A DNA stretch of 64,000 nt from contig NC_046292.1 in assembly GCF_004115265.2 (NCBI RefSeq), forward strand, positions 10,868,001-10,932,000, written 5' to 3'. Positions 44,901 through 63,468 of the stretch are shown here, piece by piece. Within the stretch, counting starts at the first letter, position 1, and each line of letters begins with the position of its first letter. Below the pieces are notes generated by a model that saw only the letters and a list, made by a program, of their open reading frames with translations, had not been told where the DNA came from and made no database searches. The translations under genes and the position numbers were made by a program. The DNA is from Rhinolophus ferrumequinum. Its lineage: Eukaryota > Chordata > Mammalia > Chiroptera > Rhinolophidae.

Positions 44901-46185
44901 AGACGCGTTCGAAACAATCATTCTATTCGACCACCAACTCAGTACCTGCTGGTACACGGTGCAGGGCCTTTGCACCCGCGGCCCTTCCTCACGTCACACT
45001 CTGGTTTGCAGTAAACGGCACAGCCAGCCTCAGACTATATAGTGTTAGAAGTGGAAGCCTCATCCTGCAACCTGGGACGAGAGCTGCAGGCCTACAGCAC
45101 CCACGTCTGGGCCAGTTGATATGCAGTATGTTCTGAATGAAAGAAGGTAAGTGCTTGGCACAAAGACCCAGGGGTGTAAGAAACTGGCACATAGTCGCTA
45201 AGTAGCTTCAGGGCTGCAGTCCCCTATTATCCTTAGGGTGCCTGGCTCTTCCAGGCCCCCACACGGGTGGGCGGGCTCATGTCAGCAGCCCCCAAATGAC
45301 ACTACCAGACCGGGAGCCACTAAGTGTGCTTTGAATCCAGGCAGAACACCTCATGTGCCCAGAGGCTGAATTCAACTGGCAAGCCAAGGAATAAAGTCCG
45401 AAAGGGAGATGAAACAACGGAGACAGTTCTGACCTGATTTATGGCACAGCTGCTCCTTACTGTTCTGGAGAGGCAGAAGCCTCTAAGGCTCTCCTGACAC
45501 CTAAAAGACGCCCCAGGCAACGGCAGCCACGCAGCATCCTTCGTAGGGCCATGCTCCTTCCAATTTACACACGGCGCCCAGCCCTTTCCTTCAAAATCCT
45601 GTCTTTTCTTCAGGGGCTAATTATCTCAGCCACCATTTTTTGAGCACCTACTATGTGCCAGGCACTTTTTGCTGGTGCTTTTCACATCCAATTTTAGTTA
45701 ATCCTCATGATCCTGTTTAAGATAGAAACCACTGCATTTATGGACAAGGAAATGTGTATCCAAGGGTGAGCAGTAAGTAGGGGGAGGCCAGGCCTCTAGG
45801 GCTTCAGGCCTGCGTCCCCGACCACTACTGGCTGTGCTGTTTCAAGACCCAGGAGCCTGTGTCCTCACCTTTGCTTAGGAGGCCGCGATGACGCAGATGT
45901 CATCCTGGCCCCTGGGCCTCTGCTGCAAGCTCATCACCTCCTGGGTCTCCACTGCAGGCTGGTACTGAGACTTTGAAACACCGACTCCTTCAAGCATGAT
46001 GGAGAGAGCTGCTTTAGAATTAAATGGCATTGTTCTCAGGGAAGGGCAACTCTCCACCTCTACCCGGAAACACAACCATCCTGGAGAAGGATATTTCCAA
46101 CTACTTTGCTTCCACCTTCAGTTTCCAACCTCAACTGCTTTCCATTCATTACAGCTTTGTTTCTTTCGACTAATAAAACAGTGAA
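41950..46185. other. Intergenic stretch between CPLANE2 and FBXO42
   Basis: No exon supported. Ancient repeat signatures at about 43510-43640 (MIR-class, reverse), about 43660-43830 (CR1/L3-like 'cacttccagcaatggtg') and about 45630-45800 (MIR-class, reverse). The rest is unique sequence. Open frames at 42129-42758, 42850-43101 and 43476-43910 show no domain or splice evidence. Confidence 0.5.
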
Positions 46186-46189
46186 GACA

Positions 46190-49100
46190 GTTCTGTTCAT
46201 TTTGTTTTATTTGTTAAATTGCTAAAAAGTCATCAGAGGGAAACATTAACAAAAAAATGCAATCGACAGAGATTTAAATATCAATGAAATCAAATCCACT
46301 TTTCATTCCTACACTGTTATGTGCCTAAAATGACCAGCTCAGGGTAAGCCACCCGGGACCCCTGAGTTGTATGGGAAACAACACTCACAGCACCAGCTTG
46401 GCCAGGGCACACTGGTGTGCACTGACGTGAACCCTGGTTGGTGGGAGGGGAGCAGAGCAAGGAGAGTACAGATGGAGGCAACGCCTCAGGGTCGCTCATG
46501 GGACAATGAGCATGGTGAGGGAGCCACTTACTGGTGACCATGCAGAACATGCCTTCTGCAGTTTGTGGGGAGGCTGCACAGGGCCCAGGCCTCAAACTTC
46601 AGCTTCCTGGCTGCTGGGTGTGTTCAGACGCTCCCCACTGACTTGTGCGCTGGTAAGAGACCACAGATAACGCAAAGCAGAGCACATCACCATGCCAGGA
46701 TCACCACAAGGAGCAGACAGACAGACAACCCAACCAGGAATATCACTTTGAAGGGGGAGGAAGGAAGCAAAGCAGGAAACCCACAAAGATAACATGAAAG
46801 GGAAACGTCCCTTCGTTCTCCATCAGCTGGTGGCTTTCTGCGCTCCCAAGTCAAGACTTCTTCAGTTGGTTTTCTTTCTTCCTCCTCTTCATTTTAAACA
46901 GTTCCAACACAGTTCCTAGAACAGTTCATGGTTTCAGCTCTTGATATAAAACTCAAACATTAAAATCAAATCGATCCACAGAGGGCGGGGAGGAGAGTCA
47001 GCCCAGTATTGCCTTACAACTAAATTTATGCTTGTTCGACACCTAATTTGTGCTCCCAAAATGTGCGGTGGGGTGGAGATTGTGGAGCCCACCACCCACG
47101 TGTAGAATAAGGGTGGCAACACGAAGGAAAATGCAGAACCCTCTCTGCTGCCCAGACTGCAAAATGAGAAAACAGGAAGCTCTGTCCAAGAAGGTAAGAA
47201 GACTAAAATTCCCTCTTGAGGTTAGCGAGGTGGCCGGTGAAATCAATACGACAAGGGGGCTCTCAAAGGCACGCTTGCAGGAAGGGAAGGGGTTAAAGCT
47301 TCAAGTAGAAACAAAATGTATTCTAAATACTTAAATACTGATAAATATCTGCTTTAGGCGCTCCTGAAGGTTTAAAAAACATATTTTGTCTCATTTTTCT
47401 CAGTGATTTTTAAGACAAAATTGGCATCCTATCAAAACCGGATTTGTGATTAAATCTCATCTGACTGAAGCATCCCCGGGCTGTGGAAATGGTCACCTCA
47501 GCTGAGACACCTGAAGTCCCACTGCACGTGCGGCTTCACAAGAGCCAGAGGAGACCGTCGCCGGGACTGTGCTGAGTCGCTCTCCCAAGGTCCCACAGTG
47601 CAGGAGCCACCAAGACCAACCCCACCGCAGGCAGACGAGGCAGGTTTTTCTTAAAGAGCTGTAAACAGACAGTCTGGTTCCAAGTGTGGTAATACTGGGA
47701 TGCCAGGGAGTCCCGAAGAGCTGGGTTACTTTCTAAAGGAATCACCTGTTACCTGCCTACTTGGGGAAAGTAAAGGAATCAAGTTAACAGCTGGCTTAGG
47801 AAGGCCACAGGACAAAGGGAAAGATTACAAAGTTGAGATTCTGCACTGTCAGCCTTCCCAATATTTTGTAGTTAAAACAGGAACTGAGTTTGGAGGCACT
47901 GTCCATGCACAAACACAGTGTCACAAACAAGGCTTGGCAACAGCAGTAAGGCCCAAATCGCCGCTAATGCTCCAGGCTAGCTTTCTCTTGTAAGGACGCA
48001 CATGATCTAACAGTCTTTGCCAAAGGACTGGCAGCAGCCCCGGAGTGGGGAGTCTGGAAAGCTAAGTGCTGAGCTATGAGCAGTTGGACACCACAGAAGT
48101 AAGCACATGGTGGTTCCTTCATCCAAGGGAGCACACAGAGCAGTTTCTGGAACTCATACCCTTCCCTGCCTCCCTGGGAGCTGGCCCTTTCCTGGCCCAG
48201 GGGGGCTTTCCCACTAAGACCACATTGTAAAAGCTAATGGCTAGGGGAAAGGATTCAACATGATGTAACAGGACAAAACATACTTCTCAGACAGACTGCT
48301 GAGTGCTGGCTGAAAGCCAGGACCCAGAGCCAGCTGCAGCAGGCTTGTGCTTGGGAAATGCTAACAAGAAAAAGGGGAGTGTGGGGATGGGAAATGGAAT
48401 GTTTTGAAATTTAAATCCTAAAGGCAAAATAAAAAAAATCCTCTTTCCATTGATGAGAAATCACCAAAAACCCACATTTAAGTGGTTGCAATGTGTCCAG
48501 GCCGTGGTTTTAGAGACTGGTAACTTGTAACTTCCTGTATCAACCAAAGAAATGCTCTAGTTGGTTACATCTTATCTCAGAAATGAGTGAAAATAAAAAC
48601 CCAAGCCTTGTTTGGGTGACACGTGAATAAGACAATCAGAATGCAGGAGCTGCTGCCAAGGTCAGCCATGCACCACAGAGGCCAAGCACATGATACTCTA
48701 CCCAATCACCTGTTAATAACCAGGCAGAAAAACGCAGGTCACAACAAAGGCAAAAATAATTTCTAGAAAGATTTGTTACTGGGATTCCTTCTCAGGATCA
48801 ATTTCCACATTTTACAAATATGGATGGGTGTGTCCAATGTGCTTTGGAAGTAAAAAGAAGCCCATAAGGAAAAAATCAGTATCTTTTGATGCTTCAAGGA
48901 TTTCTCATGATACTGGCATCTTGGAATTCCCTATGGGCCCCTTAGTGACACCAGAGAAAAGTGTTCCAGAAATATTTCTAAGAGATTTCTCTGGGCCCCT
49001 GAGCTTTGTAAAAGAAACAAAAAATGAGAAAGGTTTTAGGGCTTTAAAAAAATCTGCATATGTAAGGAAAAAAAAGGGAAGAAGGAAAGAAAAGAAAGGC

Positions 49101-49893
49101 AGCCTCTGAAGATCAAATTTTAAAAGAAAAAGGAGAACAAATGTGGTTTTGGGCAATATTCAACGAAGTACAACTGTCAGAAAATTCCACAGATACCAAA
49201 ATGTTTTCTGAGACATGGAGGGAGCACTCAAAAGACCAACGGACACTAGGTGGACAAGTGTCACTGCAGACACACTGTCACGATGATCCTGGCACACAAA
49301 TGTGGAACAAAACCCCTTGCTGGGGAACTGTCTTCAGTCACCAAGGGCAGAATGGGGCCAGGCATACAGCGTTATAGCAAAGAGAAGTTCTCACAGGTCC
49401 TCTGGGTTTTGAGAGAAGGGGAAGAACAGTTTTCTATCGGTCACTTTTCCTGCCAACACCTGAAGCCCCCACTTGTGCACCTTACACACGCCCTTTCCTT
49501 TTCTGACTCTGAGAAGGCCACATAGAGATTTACAGAGGGCTCTTCAGTTTCTTTAGGAAAGATCTGATATTAATCTGTTCCCTAAATTCTTGGTCTAGTT
49601 ACCAGCAAAGTAGAAAAAGGCAGCACACCCTCTGCTAAAACACAGCAACAGTTTTATCTGAACCAGGACGGAGATCTCTCCCTCTTTGTAAACAGAGTTG
49701 GCTATATAATATATATTTATATATAATTTTTTTCTTAATGGAGATTTGATCTGGAGTACGTGAGGTTGGGAATTGGGGTTTTGGTTTATGGGAGTATTTC
49801 TGTCCTTTGTTTTCCCAATTCTCAGTCCAAATGCTTGCACGCTGGAAAATTCCAAATTAAAAGCCACAGAAAGGGAAAGGGGTTTAGAACATA
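46190..49893 (-). other. FBXO42: FBXO42 3' untranslated region
   Basis: About 3.7 kb directly after the FBXO42 stop, with essentially no interspersed repeats, AT-richer than the coding exon and holding several A/T-rich tracts (for example 49700-49740). The absence of SINEs and LTRs, against their density either side, supports retained UTR function. An antisense open frame at 48828-49109 lies within it. Confidence 0.6.
46206..46211 (-). terminator. FBXO42: Probable FBXO42 polyadenylation signal
   Basis: TTTATT on the plus strand, AATAAA on the transcribed strand, about 3.7 kb past the FBXO42 stop, at the point where repeat-poor sequence gives way to repeat-bearing intergenic DNA. The distance matches the long 3' UTR I recall for human FBXO42. 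Earlier AATAAA-like hexamers inside the UTR could give shorter forms. Confidence 0.5.
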
Positions 49894-55803
<5,910 letters not shown>

Positions 55804-56009
55804 TCAGTAACACGTGGTTAGGATTCAGGCTCTCACGACAAGTCACAGGTAGGCTGTCTACAGATCACCTTTCCCTGGAAGAGCGGCAAAACAGAAACCA
55901 ATGCTATAAAGCATAAGGGAAATGAAGAGACAAAACTGGGTTTGCAGATCTGAGAGAAAACCATCACCAATTTATACATCTTTTATAATTAAAACAGAGA
56001 AACCTGAGT

Positions 56010-56168
56010 TTGAGGAAAGTTACTGGGCCTCTCTCAGGCTTAGTTTGCTCCGCTGAAATTCAGGGTACAAGTACTAATCTCAAAAGACTGTTTTGCATAT
56101 TAAATAATACATTCAAAGCAGCTAGCACAGTGCCTGGCACATAGTAGGTGCTCAATAAATGTTGATTC
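56010..56168 (+). repeat. MIR SINE 3' half
   Basis: Contains 'gagtttgaggaaagttactgg' and the tail 'gctagcacagtgcctggcac' 'atagtaggtgctcaataaatg', a well-preserved MIR end. FBXO42 intron. Confidence 0.8.
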
Positions 56169-57894
56169 TCCTGCCCATCTCTCTAAAAAGCTTAGTAGAG
56201 ATCACAAAGGAAAGAATGTAAGGGACTCAGGGGTGAGTATGTAGAGAGGCTAGACACCTGGATGCCACTTAAAAATAACTGCTGCTACCAAACATAGGTA
56301 AAAAAGGAGGCAGAATGCAGTTCTCGTGTGTCCTGAGTGAAATGTTAACATAGTGACCTCTAGTGACCCTTATTAGCTATGGGCCTAACAGAAACGGGAG
56401 CCGATTTTCGAGGCTGATACGAAGGCATTCCAGTGAAACTGCAGGCCTTACACCAAGAGTGACTACTAAGGTCCTCTGAGCTAACTATGTTGACTAAATT
56501 TTGAAACAACAGAAACCTGACTTATGCTGGAAAACTTTAGGGATAAAATATGTCCTATAGGAGTGTAACTTTTCAGAGCTTTTGGTCTTGGAAACAATTG
56601 CTAGTTCTGTCAATCCCTTACTCTATATGCCACCTTTAGTTTGCTCAAGACCAAAGTACTTTGTCTCAATATCCAGGTGTCAGTAAATACTGGAAATTAA
56701 AAAGAATTAGTAGTTGTTAAAACTGTGGGATCCATTTTTCAAAGGCAATCTTAGGCAGAAGGAATCCCAATAGTATATTAACCTGATAGCAGCTGAGGTG
56801 TTCCGCTTTGGTTCCCCTTTCAGCATGGGGTTATGGGGACATGGTCTGCAAAGCCCTGCTCAGACTGCCGTCATGCTGTCAATCACAAAGTCTGGAGGCT
56901 GCAAAGGTGGAGCAGAGCACTGCCTTCCGTAAGAGTAACTTCACATGATTCCCTGAGAAGGTGCCAGTCTTCAGGATACGGAGCGAGCATCTGAAACACT
57001 TTGTGGCATCAGCGATCGTGAATACTTTCCTCATCGAACAGACATCCATCCAACAGGGTCTCACCACAGAAATGAGTCCTCTAGGAACAGTGCTCGTGTC
57101 AATCAGCGACACTGTGACACTGACGGCCGTATGCCATGAGTTAGTTCTTGCTACCATCGCATCTCTCAGGAATCGTGACGAAGGGGGCTCCTCATGATCT
57201 GCTGTCCTTCACAGACTCTCATGATCTGGCTAAAAACTGTGCCTTCCTAGGAGGACGCCCCCCAACCCAACTAGAAAACCTAATATAATGGTCTCGTTAA
57301 AATGCTAGTATTACCCAAAGATGATTTAATTTGTGAAATACCAAAGCCTCAAGCTCTTGCCTTTACCCTGGGACTCAGAAGTACTGTGGAAAGCTTGGGA
57401 AAAGCAAATAAAATAAGTAACAGACTTCGGCAGAATAGTAACTTAAAAGCCTTCCAGACTGAGATTTGGATTTGAGATACTGGAAATCCTGGCTTTTAAA
57501 ATCAAGTGTATAAAAGTGAAGCAGCAGACCATGGGTCCCCAAAATAGCAAAAACATGAAAACAAAAATAGAATCTTTAACGTAAACTGGACAATTTGTAT
57601 CAAAAAAGTTTAAGTGCATATGCTTTGAATCAGCAATTTCATTTTTAGGGATTAATCTAATGAGATAGATGGGCAAATGAAAAAAGAAACAGATACAGCG
57701 ATGCTCATTTGGTGTTCAAACAGATCAAGGAATATCCATATAAAACTATACTACGTGGCAACCACAAATTACATGGCCTTTATTTGTCTTAGAATGAGCA
57801 CGCTCTATGATGTGAAAACGGAAAGCAGCAAGTGACAAAACATGGACTGACAATAGCGACCAGGTGACGGGCGCTCTGCTCCTAGCACACTGCG

Positions 57895-58045
57895 TGAAGC
57901 GCTACACACACAATTCCCTTCATTCTTACAACGACCGAGGAGGTAGGCACTACTGTAATCCCCACAGACTGGATAAAGAAACTGAGGCACAGAGTGGTTA
58001 ATTTCCCCAAGGTGACACATCCAAGTAGGGTCAGAGAAGGAATTT
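57895..58045 (-). repeat. MIR fragment, reverse
   Basis: Signature 'gtaatccccacagactgg', 'gaaactgaggcacagagtgg', 'ccccaaggtgacacatccaag' then 'gaatttgaatcc'. Confidence 0.75.
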
Positions 58046-58664
58046 GAATCCATGCAAATTGAGCCCATTTAAAAAATCAAATTTCCTGTATATGTTCATT
58101 ACATATAAAAGAAAGTCTAGAAGGTCGATAAATAGTTGATCTCTCTGAACGGTAAGACTGTAGATGATTTTCATTTTCTTCTTTATAAAAGATTTTCCGT
58201 ATTGGCTGAACTTTGCAAAAAGTGATCCTTGCTCATTGTGATTAGGAAAAAACAAAGAAAGCTATTTCAGTTGTTTAAAGTGAGAAATATGAATTCCATG
58301 CAACTCCCTCTTCCAGCACCTCACTACAACTCACTCCATTTGATGACGGCCTCTACGAGAGGTTATATAGGGTAGATTCTCAATCCCTTATTTGAAATTC
58401 CAAAATTGTCCAAGTTTTTTTCCAAAACTCATCTGGCCACAAAACTTGACCTGAAATGACGAGGCTATTGAATAGTCTTTATTTACTCTGCTTTACGTAA
58501 TCTGCCACGTGTTGCTGTCGGACTCGTAGTTAGGATTGATGAGAAGATGCTGCTGCAGCCTCCACCAGACATATTACAAAGGCATACGCGTCACATTCCC
58601 CTTCTAAAACCGGAAAAGTTCTGAATTCCAAAACACAATTAGCACCAACGGTTTAACATAAGGA

Positions 58665-58890
58665 ACTCTGGTTAAGACCACAGGCTCTGAAGCCAGCCTG
58701 CCTGGAGTCAGATCTCAGCCCCGCCACATAACTAGCTATGAAACTCAGGCCAGTTTCCTGCCTCAGTTTCCATATCTATAAAATGGAATTTAACAACATC
58801 ACCTGCCTCATAAAGTGGTTGTGAAGCTTAAATGAGTTAAATCATGTAATGCATTTAGAACAGTGCCTGGTATTCTTATTATTATTGGTA
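58665..58890 (+). repeat. MIR SINE, nearly complete
   Basis: Ordered MIR text: 'ggttaagaccacaggctctg', 'cagatctcagccccgccac', 'cctcagtttccatatctataaaatgg', 'gcatttagaacagtgcctgg'. One of the most complete copies here. Confidence 0.85.
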
Positions 58891-59684
58891 AAGCAAATTA
58901 ACATGACGTTAATACCAGGTCAATTAGTGACGGACATCTATCTATCTGACGGTACTGCTATCTGCGTAGCACAGTCTAGAACAGAGCTGAACCGGTGGAC
59001 AGATTTCACTACTAGTACTTGACCAGAGTATTCCTTGCAGAATAACTATTTAGCTCAAGAAAGTACAATAGAAATAAAATTGTAACTGACAGTAGAGGAT
59101 ATGAAAGGGAAGTCATCCAAGTCCCAGGAAGGTAAATCTAATACATCAAATGTAATTTGAAAACCAAAAACAATGGTTAACATGGTAAGACGAGTTTGGG
59201 TTTGGTCTTTCATGTGTACAATGTGTTTCCTGTAACATCTTTTAAAACAAATTATCAATATTTTAGGAGGCAAGGCAAACCAACGTTTACCAGTTCTGGG
59301 TTCAAAAAGATTACAAATGTAGTATAAGAATACATACCTCTTAAGGAGAAAAACCATTCACAGACTTAAAAAGAGCGCTGGTAAAACATGACATATACAA
59401 TCAAACGTGAGGAAAGGCTGTACTTTAGACCTGCACCGTCCAGCACACTTACCATTAGCCACGTGGTTCTGGTGGCTACCGAACTGGAAAGCACAGACAC
59501 AGAACACTTTCCATCATTACAGAAAGTTCTACTTTACACAAAGGGTTTTAAATTCATAAACTGTGCCTATGTTTAGAGGGTATGGGGAAGGCTGTAGGGA
59601 TGAATGTGTGACTTGATTGACTTGTCAGAGAAATTACAATTACTGCCACTTATAACTAGTACTGCTACTAAGGATGACTAATAT

Positions 59685-59920
59685 TTACTGAGCATTTACT
59701 ATACGCTAGGCACCTTCCTAAGTGCTTTACATGTATTAACTAACTTAATCCTTTCCAAACGCCTAGTTTTATTCCCATTTTACAGATGAGATTACTGAAG
59801 CACAGCTCATTTAAATAACTTCTCAAGTTCACAGAACTAATAAGTGGCGGGGCCAGGATTCCAATCCATTTATCTCGATGCAAAAATCATCTTCTTAACC
59901 TTTATACCAGACTGCTCTTC
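59685..59920 (-). repeat. MIR SINE, reverse
   Basis: Reads 'gagcatttactatacgctaggc', 'cccattttacagatgagatt', 'aataagtggcggggccagg' and 'ccagactgctcttc'. Confidence 0.8.
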
Positions 59921-62102
59921 ATGCATACAGATACACTCCTTCTGAAGAGCAGTTGCCACAAACACATCAGACATCCTAAAAAGTCTGAGTGTTTCAAAGC
60001 TGAAAAAGCTCTTTCCTAAATCTTAATTAATTAGGTAAGCCACAGACCTAGATTAGACAGAAAGATAAGTAAACTGAATAGGCTATTCCTAGGGCCTCTT
60101 TTTCTCCACAAGGCTCTGGGTCATACTTTGCTGCTACTGCAGGACCCTGTACTTGTTCTCTGGACTCTCCAAGGAAAGGTAAGCTGGGGCCAGTGACAAT
60201 GATAAATCAATCCTTATGGATTATTTCAGGTAAGGGGTTTCCAAAATGACTTCCCAAATATCTTGGTATTTTAGAAAGCCAAAAATCTCTCCTTCTACTT
60301 ATCGCAGAGAGTGGGAGAACTCCCTCATCCAGCATTTCCAAGGTCTGTTTTATGTCACAAATAGAAACTTTAACATCAGCATCTTACTTAAATATCTCCA
60401 CAACTAAGTAGAGTCATGCTAAAAGTTAAATTAATCATGCTTCTCCACCTCCATTTGTAAGGAATGTGAGAAAAAATTACCATACAAGAACAAATGAAGC
60501 AGGAGGGAGGGAGGGCACAGAATTCAACATACAACTTCTATACAGTTAATTCAGCAGCAAGAGGGCAAAGACACAGGTGTATCAAGTTTTCTATGACCCA
60601 ATTCTGCGGGTTTGCATTATTTGTTGCAAATCCGATACTTTTAAATTCTTGTTACTTTACATCAATATTGTGAAACCTTCATAAAGAGTCCCTACTTTTA
60701 TCACTTCCAAAAATCTACGTATTTTATATTTTGAATTTGTTTAAAGCAGAGTCTTTAACTCTCCTTCTAATTATCTTAATGAAAGGTCCACAAAACAAAT
60801 GAATTAAATTTATGGTGAGATCAGAGACTGCAGAGGACAATGAACCTTGGCAATTTTTGTATCTTAAATAGTCTCTTTCGCCAAGTGGAAAACAAACAAT
60901 AAATCTTTACTAGAATTTTGAGAAAAAAACAAGAAAACTCGTGTTCAAATTACATATTTTATTCATTGTTTTAAAGTCCTAAGAAAAGTAAGCTATTTAA
61001 ATGCCTTTTACTTATAAACGCCCAGTACTTATAACCTTTCTTTGAAACAGAAATACATCACCGTACATTACTAGACAGGGGAAACAACTAACTTAGCTAT
61101 AGAATGTCCTTAGATAGAATGTCAGGTCCTAAAGTTTGAAGAATTGCACCTATGTGCGTGCAGTTTGTTCACAGGGTATCCTGAATGATACGGCATAGTT
61201 GTTTAACAAATTTTTATTAAAACACACCCACCTCCTACATTAGAGACGGATTCGTTGGAAATCTTGTACAATACAGGGTACTCTGACAGTAGAACCTCCA
61301 TAGTTAAAAGGCCCATCAATCACCACCATGGTGACATATGAAATAAACACCCTTCCTTCAAGAAAACTTATAAACGAAGGTTTTACACTCATTAGGACAT
61401 TTCTTGGCCCGCCTTCAAAAATAATGAGGCCACTGGGAAAAGTGGAGGAAGAAAAGGTGTCCCTCCCATGTAGCTTCACTTCTCACCAAGCACCCCAGTA
61501 CCAAATGTGCCTATATCAAACTTGGACGGACATGTTACTGGATCCTGCTCCCCCAGAGTCAGTGCTTCTCCTCATCGGCTTCACTCCCCAAACACGCCAA
61601 AGGCCTCCTAATCGCACAGCAGATATGATCAATGGAGCAAATTTCAAAACAAGGCACAAGCCAAAAAAGGCAGCTGTGGGAAACTGGATGATCAGATAGG
61701 CACCCTCTACACAGAACTAACATTCCCTAAAATTGCTAATTGGTTCAGATGTTTCCCAAGGTTCCTATGAATCAGAAGAAAATTTCACATGTGAAAGGCA
61801 GTGGCAGAATTACAAGGCATTCCTGTTTACTTTTGCAAAGATGGTAAAACAGTGAAGCAATTACAAATTCTGGTTTGGTTTCTATGCCACTTTCCCACAA
61901 TTGCAGTTTCTATTCACATAGAACCCAGGACAAGAAGAGCAGCTCAACTATTTGATATACGATAAAACAAACAACTGTTTTAACTGAGGATGTCTGTATT
62001 TTACGCATGACTTAAAATTACTTTTATATCTGCACACTCTGATCATGATTTATTATTATTAGATTATTAAGGTGGTATAAATCATAGTTACCATTCCCCT
62101 AG

Positions 62103-62285
62103 AGCTGTAGTTCTTGAACTTTAGCTGCATCACAAGCAGCTGGAGGTCTTGTTACAACACAATTCGCTGGGCCCCTCTCTGAATTTCTTATTTAGTAGGA
62201 TGGGGTGGGGTCTGAGAAATTGCATTGCTGACCAGCTCCCTGGTGAAGCTGAGGTGAGGTACTAGCCTTGAAGAGCCACGCTGGA
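62103..62285 (+). repeat. MER5A-like hAT-Charlie MITE
   Basis: Clear MER5A order: 'gtagttcttgaactttagctgc', 'agctggaggtcttgttac', 'gctgggcccctctctgaatttc', 'gtaggatggggtggggtctg', 'gaagctgaggtgaggtac'. Diverged non-autonomous DNA transposon in the FBXO42 intron. Confidence 0.8.
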
Positions 62286-62921
62286 GAAAGTGAAATCAGC
62301 TTTGAGTGACCCTGCGAGACAAGGCTCCAGTATGACATTAAAAGGGCACGCAGGCCTCCTTTTGCCTTACATCCAAGTTCAGTTGATTTTTCTTAGCACT
62401 GACTCTATCCAGACTTCTTTCTGTGCATACACACTGTATATGACTACATGGGACCCTTCAATTTGATAGTAGAGCAAGGACGAGGGTCCAAAGTCGGTTT
62501 TCCTGGACAAATGCTTTGATTACAGGGTGCTGAAAGGAACAACTTTAACAATGTCAACGTACAAACATTTCCCTGGTCATCCTCATCTACATGTCACTGA
62601 ACCTACACTCAGCAAAATAAATTTTAAAAATTGTTCCATCTGCTGGCTTTCAGGCAAATCACTTTTAAGACTTACTTATAGCAACATAAGCGACTTGCTT
62701 AATAGTTCTCCAAGACTCTGAAAATAGAAAGATCTAAAACTAGGAATCAGGGACTATAAGAGGTAAAGTTTGAAAACAAGAAAAGTATGAGCATGAAAAA
62801 TTTAACTGTGGGACTCACTTACATACTAATGAATCCAGAGGAAAAGCACTGGACAAAAACATCTCTACTGAGCTCATGGAATGCCAGAATTCCAGGATGT
62901 TCTGCTGTGTGATTTGCTTTT

Positions 62922-63468
62922 TTTTTTTTTTTTAAAGATTTTATTGGGGAAGGGGGAACAGGACTTTATTGGGGAACAGTATGTACTTCCAGGACTTTTT
63001 TCCAAGTCAAGTTGTTGTCCTTTCAATCTTAGTTGTGGAAGGCGCCGTTCAGCTTCAAGTTGTTGTCCTTTCGGTCTTAGTTGTGGAGGGTGCCGTTCAG
63101 CTTCAAGTTGTCCTTTCAGTCTTAGTTGTGGAGGGCGCAGCTCAGCTCCAGGTCCAGTTGCCGTTGCTACTTGCAGGGGGTGCAGCCCACTGCCCCTTGC
63201 AGGAGTCGAGGAATCGAACTGGAAACCTTGTGGTTGAGAGGACATGCTCCAACCAACTGAGCCATCTGGGAGCTCAGTGGCAGCTCAGCTCAAGGTGCTG
63301 TGTTCAATCTTAGTTGCAGGGGGCGGAGCCCACCATCCCTTGCAGGAGTTGAGGAATCGAACTGGCAACCTTGTGGTTGAGAGCCCACTGGCCCTTGTGG
63401 AAATTGAACTGGCAGCCTTCGGAGTTAGGAGCATGGAGCTCGAACCGCCTGAGCCACCGGGCTGGCCC
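62922..63468 (-). repeat. Composite tRNA-derived bat SINE, copy 5
   Basis: Reverse orientation, so in the same sense as the FBXO42 transcript. Flanked by TGATTTGCTTTT (62910-62921) and TGATCTGCTTTT (63469-63480). It is the longest copy because the tail module ('cttagttgtggagggtgcc' with 'gttcagcttcaagttgtcc') occurs three times. Both tRNA-like units and the head are present. Confidence 0.85.

Noticed and set aside
46173-46178. AATAAA on the plus strand as the end of a convergent gene
   Set aside because: No plus-strand exons upstream support such a gene; the minus-strand hexamer 30 bases away fits FBXO42.
48828-49109. 93-codon plus-strand frame as a gene
   Set aside because: Lies antisense in the FBXO42 3' UTR with no promoter, splice or homology evidence; kept only as an observation.
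61240-61479. A missing FBXO42 Kelch exon
   Set aside because: Neither strand's translation matches the expected YVFGGCTQSS/FNDLWRLDL sequence, and no fitting splice phase is present.
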